DNA of 64,000 bases from Rhizosaccharibacter radicis (lineage in GTDB: Bacteria; Pseudomonadota; Alphaproteobacteria; Acetobacterales; Acetobacteraceae), in NCBI GenBank assembly GCA_024508355.1, contig JAMZEJ010000011.1, positions 81,644 to 145,643 on the forward strand, given 5' to 3'. Of the stretch, positions 37,025 through 44,829 are shown piece by piece. The notes beneath the pieces are model-generated. The model saw only the letters and a list, made by a program, of their open reading frames with translations, ran no database searches and was not told the origin of the DNA. The position numbers were made by a program, and so were the translations under genes. Every line of letters begins with the position of its first letter. Within the stretch, counting starts at the first letter, position 1.

Positions 37025-37492
37025 GTGCCCGACATCATCGCGGATCGGAACGGGAAGGGCCCGCGGCGGCATGCCGTGGGCGGGATCGGCGCGCTGCTTC
37101 TGGGGACGGTGGTTCTGGCGGGATGCCAGACGCCGCAGGAGCGCGTCCAGTCCAAGGAGAACAAGCTGGCGGCGGCGGGGTTCGACGCCAAGCCCGCGGA
37201 TACGCCGCAGCGTCAGGCGATGCTGAACCGGCTGCCGCCGCACAAATTCGTGCAGCGCGACGTCAACGGCAAGTACGTCTACATGTACGCCGATCCGCTG
37301 GTATGCGGCTGCCTGTATGTCGGCACCCAGCACGCCTACAACACCTACAAGCAGCAGATGTTCCAGCAACGGCTGGCGGACGAACAGCAGCTCACCGCGC
37401 AGGAATACAGCGACCCGGCCTGGAGCTTCGGCGCCTGGGGCCCGTGGGGTCCGGGCTGGGGACCCGGCTGGGGTCCCGGCTTCTACCCCTGA
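37025..37492 (+). CDS. Small lipoprotein with Trp-Gly-Pro repeat tail
   Basis: The 155-residue precursor starts at the GTG at 37025 with AGGAG about 11 nt upstream. Its signal ends at the lipobox LAGC ([12 protein letters not shown]). The mature part is charged ([76 protein letters not shown]). It ends in a [17 protein letters not shown] repeat. I do not recognise the family; related small lipoproteins are common in alphaproteobacteria. It is divergent from hisB. Confidence 0.78.
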   Translation: MPDIIADRNGKGPRRHAVGGIGALLLGTVVLAGCQTPQERVQSKENKLAAAGFDAKPADTPQRQAMLNRLPPHKFVQRDVNGKYVYMYADPLVCGCLYVGTQHAYNTYKQQMFQQRLADEQQLTAQEYSDPAWSFGAWGPWGPGWGPGWGPGFYP

Positions 37493-37966
37493 TCTGACAT
37501 GACGGCGCGGGTCGGACGGGGCGCGTGTCCGGCTCGCGATTCGCCACGAGGGACGGGGCGCCGTGGTGTCGTTGCCGGCGGAGCGTTCGGTGCGGGGCGG
37601 CCGAGGCCGGGTGACCATCGCGCCGGACGACGAGCCGGCGGCGCACGCCCTCCCGGGCCGGCGTTCCGGTGCGAGCGTTCGGCAAGTCTGGCGCGACCGT
37701 TCCGAACATCGGACGGCGGATGTTCGTGCGGGCGGCTTGAACTGCCGCCGTTGCTGATCCACGCGAAGGTCCCGGTACGGGGTGGGGTTTGTGTCGCCGA
37801 CATCTCGAGCGCCGGGTCGGCGAGCACCGAAGCGGCGGCGTGATCCGGCGGTTCCGCCGGACGCCCCCCATTGGTGACCGCGTCCCGGGCGGGGCTTCGG
37901 CATGGACATGCCAAACGAGAAGCCAGGGCAGGGATTTGTTAGGAAGGATCGGTCAAGCTGGATGAC
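37493..37966. other. Gap before the SGNH hydrolase gene, no gene recognised
   Basis: These 474 bp hold only short or Arg/Pro-rich frames. The last 40 bp before the hydrolase carry AGGAAGGA, rather far from its GTG. No hairpin with a T tract stands out. Confidence 0.4.
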
Positions 37967-38875
37967 GTGGTCCGGGACGGAGCGACACCGATTCGAGGAA
38001 TAATCGTTCTGGTTCTGGCGGCCATCGTCATGCTGGGCAGGGCGCACGCGGCGGTGCCGCCCGACGGCGTCCGCTACGTGTCGATGGGAAGCTCCTACGC
38101 CGCCGGGCCGGGCGTCGGTCTTCCCGACCCGGGCAGCGGGGGCTGCCAGCGCTCCTGGTCGAACTTCGCGAGGCTGGTCGCCGCCAGCAACAGGCTCGAT
38201 CTGGTCGATGTCGCCTGCTCGGGCGCCACCACCCGCAACATCCTCGAGGAAGGCCAGCACGGCTTCGCCCCGCAGATCGAGGCGGTCACGCCCGGCACCA
38301 GGCTCGTGACCATCCTGATCGGCGGCAACGATGTCGCCTACATCCCCAACCTGCTCGCGCTGTCCTGCCTCGACGGCGGCGGCACCGATTGCGGTCCGGT
38401 GGTGTCCGACGCGGAGGTCGACCGGCGGTTCGCCCTGCTGCCGGACGCGTTGCGCGCGGTGATCGGTGCGGTCCGCGCGCGGGCTCCTGGCGCGCAGATC
38501 GTGCTGGTCGGCTATCTGCCGTCCGTTCCCGCCACCGGTGCCGGCATCTGCGCCGCGGTGCCGCTCAGTCTCGCCGATGCCGCGCGCATCCGCTCGGTAG
38601 CGGAACGGCTGGCCCGGGTGATCGGGGGCGTCGCCGATGCCGCCGGTGTGCCGGTGGTGCGCGCCTCGCTGATCGGCACCGGGCACGATGCCTGTTCGAT
38701 CCGGCCCTTCGTCGCCGGCGCCCATCCGCCACGCCATCCGGGATGGGCGGCGCCCGTCGCCTACCACCCGGATCAGGCCGGCATGAACGCCGTCGCCCGG
38801 GCGCTCGACCACATCCTGACGGAGCCGGGGGAGATGCAGCCGGACGCCGCGCATGGTCTCGATGTTTCGCGATAA
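37967..38875 (+). CDS. SGNH/GDSL-type hydrolase (secreted esterase)
   Basis: The 302-residue precursor has a signal peptide (GIIVLVLAAIVMLGRAHAA). The SGNH blocks are YVSMGSSYAAGPGV (block I, with Ser instead of the Asp of GDS), VACSGATTRNI, LIGGNDVAYIPN (block III, GxND) and VAYHPDQAGMNAVA (catalytic His). The layout resembles the secreted SEST-like esterases. Likely substrates are ester-linked acyl groups on glycans or lipids, but this is inferred. The GTG at 37967 is chosen for the signal peptide. It is followed by a GH5 glycosidase gene on the same strand. Confidence 0.85.
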   Translation: MVRDGATPIRGIIVLVLAAIVMLGRAHAAVPPDGVRYVSMGSSYAAGPGVGLPDPGSGGCQRSWSNFARLVAASNRLDLVDVACSGATTRNILEEGQHGFAPQIEAVTPGTRLVTILIGGNDVAYIPNLLALSCLDGGGTDCGPVVSDAEVDRRFALLPDALRAVIGAVRARAPGAQIVLVGYLPSVPATGAGICAAVPLSLADAARIRSVAERLARVIGGVADAAGVPVVRASLIGTGHDACSIRPFVAGAHPPRHPGWAAPVAYHPDQAGMNAVARALDHILTEPGEMQPDAAHGLDVSR

Positions 38876-38954
38876 CTCCCCCGACGCCGGGGCGCATCGG
38901 GGCGGGCGGTCCGAGATTGCCGGGGAATGGTCCCGATGGGTGGCGCTCGGCGTG

Positions 38955-40214
38955 ATGGCGCGCCGGCGATGGCCGCGGCCGCCGTGCGCGGTAGCGGTCG
39001 CCACCTTTCTGGCGCTCTGGGCTGGGTTTCCCCGCGGGGCCGGGGCCGCGACAAGCGGATTGCTTCGGACCCAGGGGGCCGCGATCGTCGATGCGGGAGG
39101 CCACGCGTTCCTGCCGCGCGGGGTCAATCTCGGCGGCTGGTTCGTGATGGAGCCGTTCATGTCGCCGATGGACGCGTCTCATCGTCTTCGCGACAGCTTC
39201 TCGGTCATGCGCGTGCTGCAGGATCGCTTCGGACGGCAAGAGCAGCGGCGCCTGATGGCGTCCTACCAGCGCGCCTGGATCAGCGACGACGACATCGCCG
39301 CCATCGCGGACGCGGGCTTCAACATCGTGCGCATCCCGCTGTGGTGGGGACAGTTCCTCGATCTGGACGATCCTTCGCCGTCCGGATGGCGATCCGACGC
39401 GTTCGAGATCCTCGATCGCATCGTCGAGTCCTGCGGACGGCGCGGGGTGCGAGTGGTGTTCGACATGCACGGCGCGATTGGCGGACAGAGCGACAATCCC
39501 GACACCGGGCAGGCAGGCATGAACCGCTTTTGGAGCGATCCGGCGGCGCAATCCAAAACCGCGTGGCTCTGGTCGCGGATCGCCGCCCACTACCGGGGCA
39601 ACCCCGCGATCGCCGGCTACGATCTGCTGAACGAGCCGGCGCCGCCCCCCGGCATCCCGGCGCGACAGGCTGTGCTGGCCGTCTATGACCGCTTCTACCG
39701 GTCGGTGCGCGCTGCCGATCCCGACCATATCGTGTTCATCGAGGACACGTTCGGCTCCTGGAGTCTCGACATGCTTCCCGACCCGCGATCGCGCGGGTGG
39801 ACCGACGTGGTGTACGAGGACCACGTGTACCCGTGGCCGCGGAACCGGGGCGATCATTCGCCATCGGAGTATGCCGGCGTGCTCGCGCAGCGGGTGGTGG
39901 CCGACATGTCCCGGCATGCCGCCTGGGACGTGCCGGTCTATGTGGGTGAGTTCAATGCGCTCTCCACCGATCCCGGCCCCTGGCGGGCGATGGTCGATCG
40001 TTTCCAGGGGGCGGGCCTTGGCTGGTCGGTATGGAGTTGGAAATCGGTCAACGGCGCGCCGCTGAACTTCTGGGGCTTCCTGGACCCGCGACGGTGGCCG
40101 GCCCGCCCCGACCCGAGAACCGACGATGCGTCCACGATCGCGCGCGACTGGGCCGGATGGACCACGGCAGCGGCGTTCACGCGCAACCCGGCCATGATGA
40201 TCGGTGATCGCTGA
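38955..40214 (+). CDS. Glycoside hydrolase family 5 protein (glucanase-like)
   Basis: This is a secreted (beta/alpha)8 glycosidase. The start is uncertain: the ATG at 38955 (MARRRWPRPP) puts a signal peptide (ATFLALWAGFPRGAGAAT) directly at the N-terminus, while frames from 38853 overlap the hydrolase gene. The GVNLGGWFVMEPFMSPM opening is typical of GH5 exo-1,3-glucanase-like proteins. The acid/base Glu lies in GYDLLNEPAPP and the nucleophile Glu in VYVGEFNALS; HGAIGGQ and the Trp-rich WSVWSWKSVNG are also as expected. The glycan is inferred as a beta-glucan. Confidence 0.87.
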   Translation: MARRRWPRPPCAVAVATFLALWAGFPRGAGAATSGLLRTQGAAIVDAGGHAFLPRGVNLGGWFVMEPFMSPMDASHRLRDSFSVMRVLQDRFGRQEQRRLMASYQRAWISDDDIAAIADAGFNIVRIPLWWGQFLDLDDPSPSGWRSDAFEILDRIVESCGRRGVRVVFDMHGAIGGQSDNPDTGQAGMNRFWSDPAAQSKTAWLWSRIAAHYRGNPAIAGYDLLNEPAPPPGIPARQAVLAVYDRFYRSVRAADPDHIVFIEDTFGSWSLDMLPDPRSRGWTDVVYEDHVYPWPRNRGDHSPSEYAGVLAQRVVADMSRHAAWDVPVYVGEFNALSTDPGPWRAMVDRFQGAGLGWSVWSWKSVNGAPLNFWGFLDPRRWPARPDPRTDDASTIARDWAGWTTAAAFTRNPAMMIGDR

Positions 40215-40559
40215 GGATGGTCGCCGGCCGTTGCGCCGTGCCGGATCTCTTTGTGGAGCGTCTTCCCGAGGAGGGTGGCGTTTGGCCGAAAAGAAGCGAG
40301 CGTTCTGCCGGTGCGGGCGATCCTGAACGCTCCGCTCATGTCGCGTGCCGCCTCGTTGGTGCGCTACGGTTGCGCTTGCGGGTATCATCGACGGCGCTCC
40401 GACCGGGCTCGTGCCGGCACTTGCGGCGGCCGGGACGACGGCGAGGGTGGTGGCGGCGCTCGCGTTCTCTCGGGGCGCGAAGCCATCTAGGATGGGGACG
40501 TCCGTGGGGCGAGGGCCCGAACCGGCCCGTCCGGGAGGACTGATGAGGAACGATTCCGC
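40215..40559. other. Gap between GH5 and the Fur-controlled gene, no gene recognised
   Basis: About 345 bp hold only short frames. The right end leads into a promoter and Fur box (listed separately). Confidence 0.4.
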
Positions 40560-40590
40560 TTGAAAAGAGAATGAGAACCATTCTCATATC
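40560..40590 (+). promoter_or_regulatory. Promoter overlapped by a Fur box
   Basis: TTGAAA (-35, 40560-40565) is followed after 18-19 bp by TCATAT/CATATC (-10, near 40584-40590). Between and over them lies GAGAATGAGAACCATTCTC (40567-40585), which matches the classic Fur consensus GATAATGATAATCATTATC at 15 of 19 positions. Its arms GAGAATG and CATTCTC are perfect inverted repeats. A Fur repressor would block RNA polymerase here when iron is plentiful. This is a strong sequence match; binding is inferred. Confidence 0.8.
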
Positions 40591-40616
40591 GGCGGTATCG
40601 GGATGGGGAGATGGCG

Positions 40617-41117
40617 ATGGCTCGGCTGGGTGCTGAACAGGAGGACGGGCAGGACTCGCCGAACGACGGGCTGACGTGGCGGCAGCGGGGACCGGCCATC
40701 GTGCGGCGGCGTCGGATGGAAGCCCTGAGCGAACCGGAGCGCTTCGCCGTGCGGCTGATGCGCACGGCGCTGGGCGATGCCGCACCCGACCCGGCGATGC
40801 CGGCGGTGCGGCTGGCGCGGCCCGACGATCCGCTGGTGACGCGCGACGAGCGCGGGCTGCTGCACGCGGTGGCGGCCGCGCAGCGCCGCGACGACGCGGT
40901 GATGGACAACTACCTCGTCAGGATGGCGCCCGGCGGCGCGGCGCGGGCGCGTCTTGCCGACGCGGTGCGCGCCCTCGCGGGTCTGCTGGCGGCATCCGGC
41001 CGGGTGGTGGCGAGCCCGCAGATCATGTGCTGGTCCCTTCCGGCAGCCGCGCTGACGGTGGCCCGGCTGCACGGTCACGACACCAGCATGATCCCGATCG
41101 CCTGGCCGCCGCGCTGA
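40617..41117 (+). CDS. Orphan protein behind a Fur box
   Basis: I do not recognise this 166-residue protein. It has an acidic N-terminus, a basic stretch (AIVRRRRMEALSEPERFAVRLMRTALGD) and a helical C-terminal half (LLHAVAAAQRRDDAVMDNYLVRMAPGGAARARLADAVRALAGLLAASGRVVASPQIMCWS). No signal peptide or membrane segment is seen, so it is probably cytoplasmic. The start is the ATG at 40617, with GGGGAG six nt upstream; the in-frame ATG at 40611 has no room for a Shine-Dalgarno. The Fur box suggests induction when iron is scarce. The nitroreductase gene 72 bp downstream could be co-transcribed. Confidence 0.72.
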   Translation: MARLGAEQEDGQDSPNDGLTWRQRGPAIVRRRRMEALSEPERFAVRLMRTALGDAAPDPAMPAVRLARPDDPLVTRDERGLLHAVAAAQRRDDAVMDNYLVRMAPGGAARARLADAVRALAGLLAASGRVVASPQIMCWSLPAAALTVARLHGHDTSMIPIAWPPR

Positions 41118-41189
41118 GAAAACCCGCCGTGCCGGCCGAGCCCGGCCCGGTTGATCGCCATCGTTTCCGCTGATGAGGAGTGTCGCGCG

Positions 41190-41780
41190 ATGTCGCCGAC
41201 GCAGTTCCTGCTCGACCGTTCCTCCACCAACGATCTCCGCGAGCCGGCGCCCGAGGGCGAGGTGCTGCGCCGCATCCTGGAAGCAGGGTTGCGGGCGCCC
41301 GATCATGGCCGTCTGCTGCCGTGGCGCTATGTGCTGATCCGCGGGGAAGCCCGGGAAAAGCTGGCGGACCTGTTCGAGGCCGCGACCCTGGCCCGCGACC
41401 CTGAAGCGCCCGCGGCCTTCATCGAGAAGCAGCGCAACAAGGCGCTGCGGCCGCCCTTGCTCGTCGCCGTCGGCGCCCGCATCCGGCCCGATCACAAGAT
41501 CCCCGAGCTGGAACAGCTGCTCACCGTGGGCGCGGGAGCGATGAATGTGCTGAACGCGATCCATGCCGAGGGCTTCGGCGCCATCTGGATCACCGGCGCC
41601 AACGGCTACGATCCGCTGGTCGCCGAGGCGCTCGGCTTCCGGGAACCGGACCGGCTGCTCGGGTTCCTGTTCGTCGGCACGCCTCGCCTGGCCGACCGTC
41701 CGGCCCCCCGCCGCCCCACGGTCGAGGACCATGCCGCGGAATGGACCGGCGAGCCGGTGCGGTGGCGCGACGCGGGCTGA
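41190..41780 (+). CDS. Nitroreductase-family protein (YdjA-like)
   Basis: The 196-residue product is a short FMN-dependent nitroreductase. It has the pattern LLDRSSTNDLREPAPEGEVLRRILEAGLRAPDHGRLLPWRYVLIRGEAREKLADLF, with the R-S-x-N opening that binds FMN phosphate. GAGAMNVLNAIHAEGFGAIWITGANGYDPLVAEALGFREPDRLLGFLFVG follows as in YdjA/RibD-type homologues. The start is the ATG at 41190, with GAGGAG about 12 nt upstream. It lies 72 bp downstream of the Fur-controlled orphan gene. Confidence 0.9.
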   Translation: MSPTQFLLDRSSTNDLREPAPEGEVLRRILEAGLRAPDHGRLLPWRYVLIRGEAREKLADLFEAATLARDPEAPAAFIEKQRNKALRPPLLVAVGARIRPDHKIPELEQLLTVGAGAMNVLNAIHAEGFGAIWITGANGYDPLVAEALGFREPDRLLGFLFVGTPRLADRPAPRRPTVEDHAAEWTGEPVRWRDAG

Positions 41781-41852
41781 GCACGAATGGCCTGAGCAGG
41801 GGCGGCCTGAGCACGGGCGAAACGATCGAATGGCCCCGCCCGGGTCAGTCGC

Positions 41853-42989
41853 TCACAACTGGTCTAGCGTCCAGCTCTCGTGCCAGCGCAGCACCGGCTG
41901 GTCGTTCTCCCACGCGATCGGCAGCCAGACATAGCGCCCATCGATCGCGTTCTTCGGCTGCCAGCGATCGGCCATGAAGATGGCGCGCGGATGGCCGTCG
42001 CGCCCCGGCGGCAGCGACAGCACGAAGCTGCTCTGGCCGCCGAAGGTGGTGGCGACCTGCTCGGGCGTGCCGCGCACCGGGTTGCCGAGCGCCCGCCACG
42101 GCCCGAAGACCCGTTCCGCGACATAAAGGCGCGCCGGGTTAGGATCCCATCCGGTGGTGCCGGACGCGAACAGCCAGTATCGGCCGCGGGCCTTGAAGAT
42201 CGCCGGCGCTTCGTTGCGGCCCTCCGGCAGGATGCGCGCATAGCGTCCGTCATGGCCGAGCCAGTCGGGACGCAGCACCGCCGCATCGAGCGTGCGATTG
42301 TCCTCCGACGAGAACAGGTGGTACGCGGTGCCGTCGTCGTCCACGAACAATGTCATGTCGCGCGACATCTGGCCGCCGGCGAGATCGCGCGCGACGATGG
42401 AGCCGGGCCGGCGGTCCGCGTCCGACATGCCCACCGGCCAGCGGCCGGGATCGACGCGCCCCGTCCCCAGGAAACGGTACGGGCCGGCGGGGCTGTGCGA
42501 CACGGCGACACCCGCGCGGGCGGCACTGTAGTCCTGCCCGCGCAGTTCCAGGTGGAACCACATCACGAACATCCCCGTGCGGGGATTGCGGATCACCTTG
42601 GGCCGCTCGATCACGCAGTCGTCGGCGATCAGGCTCGTGGGGTCGGACGATACCGCGAGCGCGATGCCCTCGTCGCGCCAGTTGTAGAGATCGCGCGAGC
42701 TGTAGCAGTGCACGCCGACATGGGCGCGGTTGCCCGCTTCCCCCGCGATCTTGTGCTCGCCGAACCACCAGTATCGGCCGCCATGATGCAGCACGCCGCC
42801 GCCATGGGCGTTGATGGGCACGCCGCGGTCGTCGGGCCAGATCGCGCCGGGATGGAACGCGTCGAGTTTCGGGAAGGCGGCCGAAGCAGCGCCGAGCGCC
42901 CCGCGCCAGCATGCCGTGCTTCCCGCCGCCCCCATCATCAGGAGGGTGTGCCTCCGCCTCGTCCCGAGCAAAGCTTCCCCGCGCCCCAT
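41853..42989 (-). CDS. Glycoside hydrolase family 43-like secreted protein
   Basis: This 378-residue protein has a five-bladed propeller pattern of GH43. It starts with a signal-like stretch (HTLLMMGAAGSTACWRGALGAASA), possibly of the Tat type. The mature part begins FHPGAIWPDDRGVPINAHGGGVLHHGGRYWWFGEHK, with the Asp/Asn and His usual in galactanase-type GH43 proteins. VIERPKVIRNPRTGMFVMWFH and NEAPAIFKARGRYWLFASGTTGW hold the Glu of the acid/base position. The likely substrate is a beta-galactan or arabinan side chain, inferred only. It follows a small lipoprotein gene on the same strand. Confidence 0.85.
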   Translation of the reverse strand: MGRGEALLGTRRRHTLLMMGAAGSTACWRGALGAASAAFPKLDAFHPGAIWPDDRGVPINAHGGGVLHHGGRYWWFGEHKIAGEAGNRAHVGVHCYSSRDLYNWRDEGIALAVSSDPTSLIADDCVIERPKVIRNPRTGMFVMWFHLELRGQDYSAARAGVAVSHSPAGPYRFLGTGRVDPGRWPVGMSDADRRPGSIVARDLAGGQMSRDMTLFVDDDGTAYHLFSSEDNRTLDAAVLRPDWLGHDGRYARILPEGRNEAPAIFKARGRYWLFASGTTGWDPNPARLYVAERVFGPWRALGNPVRGTPEQVATTFGGQSSFVLSLPPGRDGHPRAIFMADRWQPKNAIDGRYVWLPIAWENDQPVLRWHESWTLDQL

Positions 42990-43016
42990 GTTCCGGCGCG
43001 CATCTGTAGAACCGAT

Positions 43017-43051
43017 CGGCGTGGGGATGAAGCCGAGGCCTCCCCACGCCG
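43017..43051 (-). terminator. 11-bp GC-rich hairpin between the lipoprotein and GH43 genes
   Basis: Arms CGGCGTGGGGA (43017-43027) and TCCCCACGCCG (43041-43051) pair perfectly around a 13-nt loop. It lies 17 bp beyond the lipoprotein stop on that strand. The T tract is poor, so it may be a terminator or an attenuating hairpin before GH43. Confidence 0.5.
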
Positions 43052-43067
43052 GGCCGGATGTCGTCGT

Positions 43068-43409
43068 CTACTGCACGAGCTGCCAGGCGCCGTTGACCTT
43101 CTTGAAGGCGAGTTGGGCGGTGTTGGTGCCCTTCTTGGTCACGGCGGTGACCGCGCAGCTGTAGACGCCGTTGTCCTTGGCGGTGCAGTCGGCGTCGCGG
43201 ATGTCCAGGTCGGCGGGATCGTACGGACCGCTGAACAGCCCCAGCGTGTTGTTGGAGGTTTCCTGGTTGGCGCGCTGCATGCGGTCCTGGATCACCTGCT
43301 TGATGTCGCTCTTGGTGGGCGCGCCGGCATTGTCGCAGGCGGCCACCGCCAGCAGCGGCAGAGAAGCGAGCAGGGTCCTGACGAGGCGGTTCTGGCGGGC
43401 GGTGATCAC
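43068..43409 (-). CDS. Small lipoprotein of unknown function
   Basis: The 113-residue precursor starts at the GTG at 43409, preceded by AGGAG 11 nt away. A lipoprotein signal ends at LAVAACDNAG (lipobox AVAAC). The mature part is IKQVIQDRMQRANQETSNNTLGLFSGPYDPADLDIRDADCTAKDNGVYSCAVTAVTKKGTNTAQLAFKKVNGAWQLVQ, with two Cys residues that could pair. I do not recognise the family, though similar small lipoproteins with a VNGxWQL end are common. It is divergent from the lysine dehydrogenase gene. Confidence 0.78.
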   Translation of the reverse strand: MITARQNRLVRTLLASLPLLAVAACDNAGAPTKSDIKQVIQDRMQRANQETSNNTLGLFSGPYDPADLDIRDADCTAKDNGVYSCAVTAVTKKGTNTAQLAFKKVNGAWQLVQ

Positions 43410-43631
43410 GGAAACGGAACTCCTGCGGTCGAAACGGGGGACGGCCCTGAGGCGGTCCCGGATGCGAAACGATTGGAAGCGCCGCCGGTTTGCCGACGCC
43501 GCGGCCCGTCGGCGATACGCCGGCCTGATCAGCGAAACGCCAGTCATTTCGGCGAATCGTCGGCGTTCGGCGGCTGGAACGCCGACTGTGGCGCCGCCAC
43601 CATCCGCGCGACACCGGGAGGGGGACGAGCC

Positions 43632-44813
43632 GTGCGCCATATCGCCATCGTGGGAGCGGGAAAGATCGGCGGCATGATCGCCGAGCTGCTGGCCGCATCG
43701 GGCTCGTTCGAGGTGACGGTGGTGGATCGCGACGCGGGCCAGCTCGACCGTCTGCGCACCAGCCATCCCGTGCGCCGGCATCATCTTTCGAGCACGGACG
43801 CCGCCGGGTTCGTCGACGCATTGCGCGGCAGCGACGCGGTGCTGAACGCGGCGCCGTTCTCGCTCACCACCCGCATTGCCGACGCCGCCGCGGCGACGGG
43901 CGCGCACTATCTCGATCTCACCGAGGATGTGGCCAGCACCCGTCACGTGCGGGCGCTGAGCGAAACGGCGGCGGGTGCCTTCATTCCCCAATGCGGCCTC
44001 GCACCGGGCTTCATCACCATCGCCGCGCACGATCTCGCGCGGCGCTTCGACGAGCTGCACGACGTGAGGCTGCGCGTGGGTGCGCTGCCGCAGTTCCCGT
44101 CCAACGCGCTGGGCTACAACCTCACCTGGAGCACCGACGGCGTCATCAACGAATACTGCGAGCCGTGCGAAGCGATCGTGGACGGCGTGCTGCGCCACAC
44201 CACGCCGCTGGAAGAGTGCGAGCAGTTCGTGCTCGACGGCGTCGCGTACGAAGCCTTCAACACGTCCGGGGGCCTCGGCAGCCTGTGCGACACGTTGCGC
44301 GGCGAGGTGCGCACGCTGAACTACCGCACCATCCGCTATCCCGGTCATGCGGCGGCGATGAAGATGCTGCTGAACGATCTCGGGCTGCGCCACCGCCGCG
44401 ACGTGATGAAGGACATCCTGGAACACGCGATCCCGGTGACGCTGCAGGACGTGGTGGTGATCTTCGTCACCGTCACCGGCCTGCGCGATGGGCGTCTGAT
44501 GCAGGAAAGCTACGTCAACCGCGTGCATGCGGCCGTGCTGAACGGGGTGGAGCGCACGGCGATCCAACTCACCACCGCGTCCAGCATCTGCGCGGTGCTC
44601 GATCTGCTGCGCGAGAACAAGCTGCCGCGCCGGGGCTTCGTGCGGCAGGAGGACATCGCGCTGCCCGTGTTCCTGGCCAACCGCTTCGGCCGGCTCTACG
44701 ACCCGGCGATCCCGCCGGCCTCGCTGCTCGACCCCGTCTCGCTGCACGGGGACGGAGCCATGCCGGATGTCGAGAACGCCGCGCATATCGTCCGCACCGC
44801 CGCCACCGCCTGA
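43632..44813 (+). CDS. L-lysine 6-dehydrogenase (saccharopine dehydrogenase-like)
   Basis: It probably oxidises the epsilon-amino group of lysine with NAD, yielding piperideine-6-carboxylate. The 393-residue product opens with HIAIVGAGKIGGMIAELLA (Rossmann motif). It has GAHYLDLTEDVASTRHVRAL, IPQCGLAPGFITIAAHDLA, QFPSNALGYNLTWSTDGVINEYCEPCEAI and NTSGGLGSLCDTL, all very close to known lysine 6-dehydrogenases of Agrobacterium type. It starts at the GTG at 43632 with GGGAGGGG upstream. The next gene, 16 bp on, is the matching semialdehyde dehydrogenase, which supports the call. Confidence 0.9.
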   Translation: MRHIAIVGAGKIGGMIAELLAASGSFEVTVVDRDAGQLDRLRTSHPVRRHHLSSTDAAGFVDALRGSDAVLNAAPFSLTTRIADAAAATGAHYLDLTEDVASTRHVRALSETAAGAFIPQCGLAPGFITIAAHDLARRFDELHDVRLRVGALPQFPSNALGYNLTWSTDGVINEYCEPCEAIVDGVLRHTTPLEECEQFVLDGVAYEAFNTSGGLGSLCDTLRGEVRTLNYRTIRYPGHAAAMKMLLNDLGLRHRRDVMKDILEHAIPVTLQDVVVIFVTVTGLRDGRLMQESYVNRVHAAVLNGVERTAIQLTTASSICAVLDLLRENKLPRRGFVRQEDIALPVFLANRFGRLYDPAIPPASLLDPVSLHGDGAMPDVENAAHIVRTAATA

Positions 44814-44829
44814 AGAAAGCTCGCCGATC

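Noticed and set aside
41880..44813. A 977-codon plus-strand frame taken as one large protein
   Set aside because: Only its last 393 codons (from the GTG at 43632) are the lysine dehydrogenase; the rest is antisense to GH43 and the small lipoprotein.
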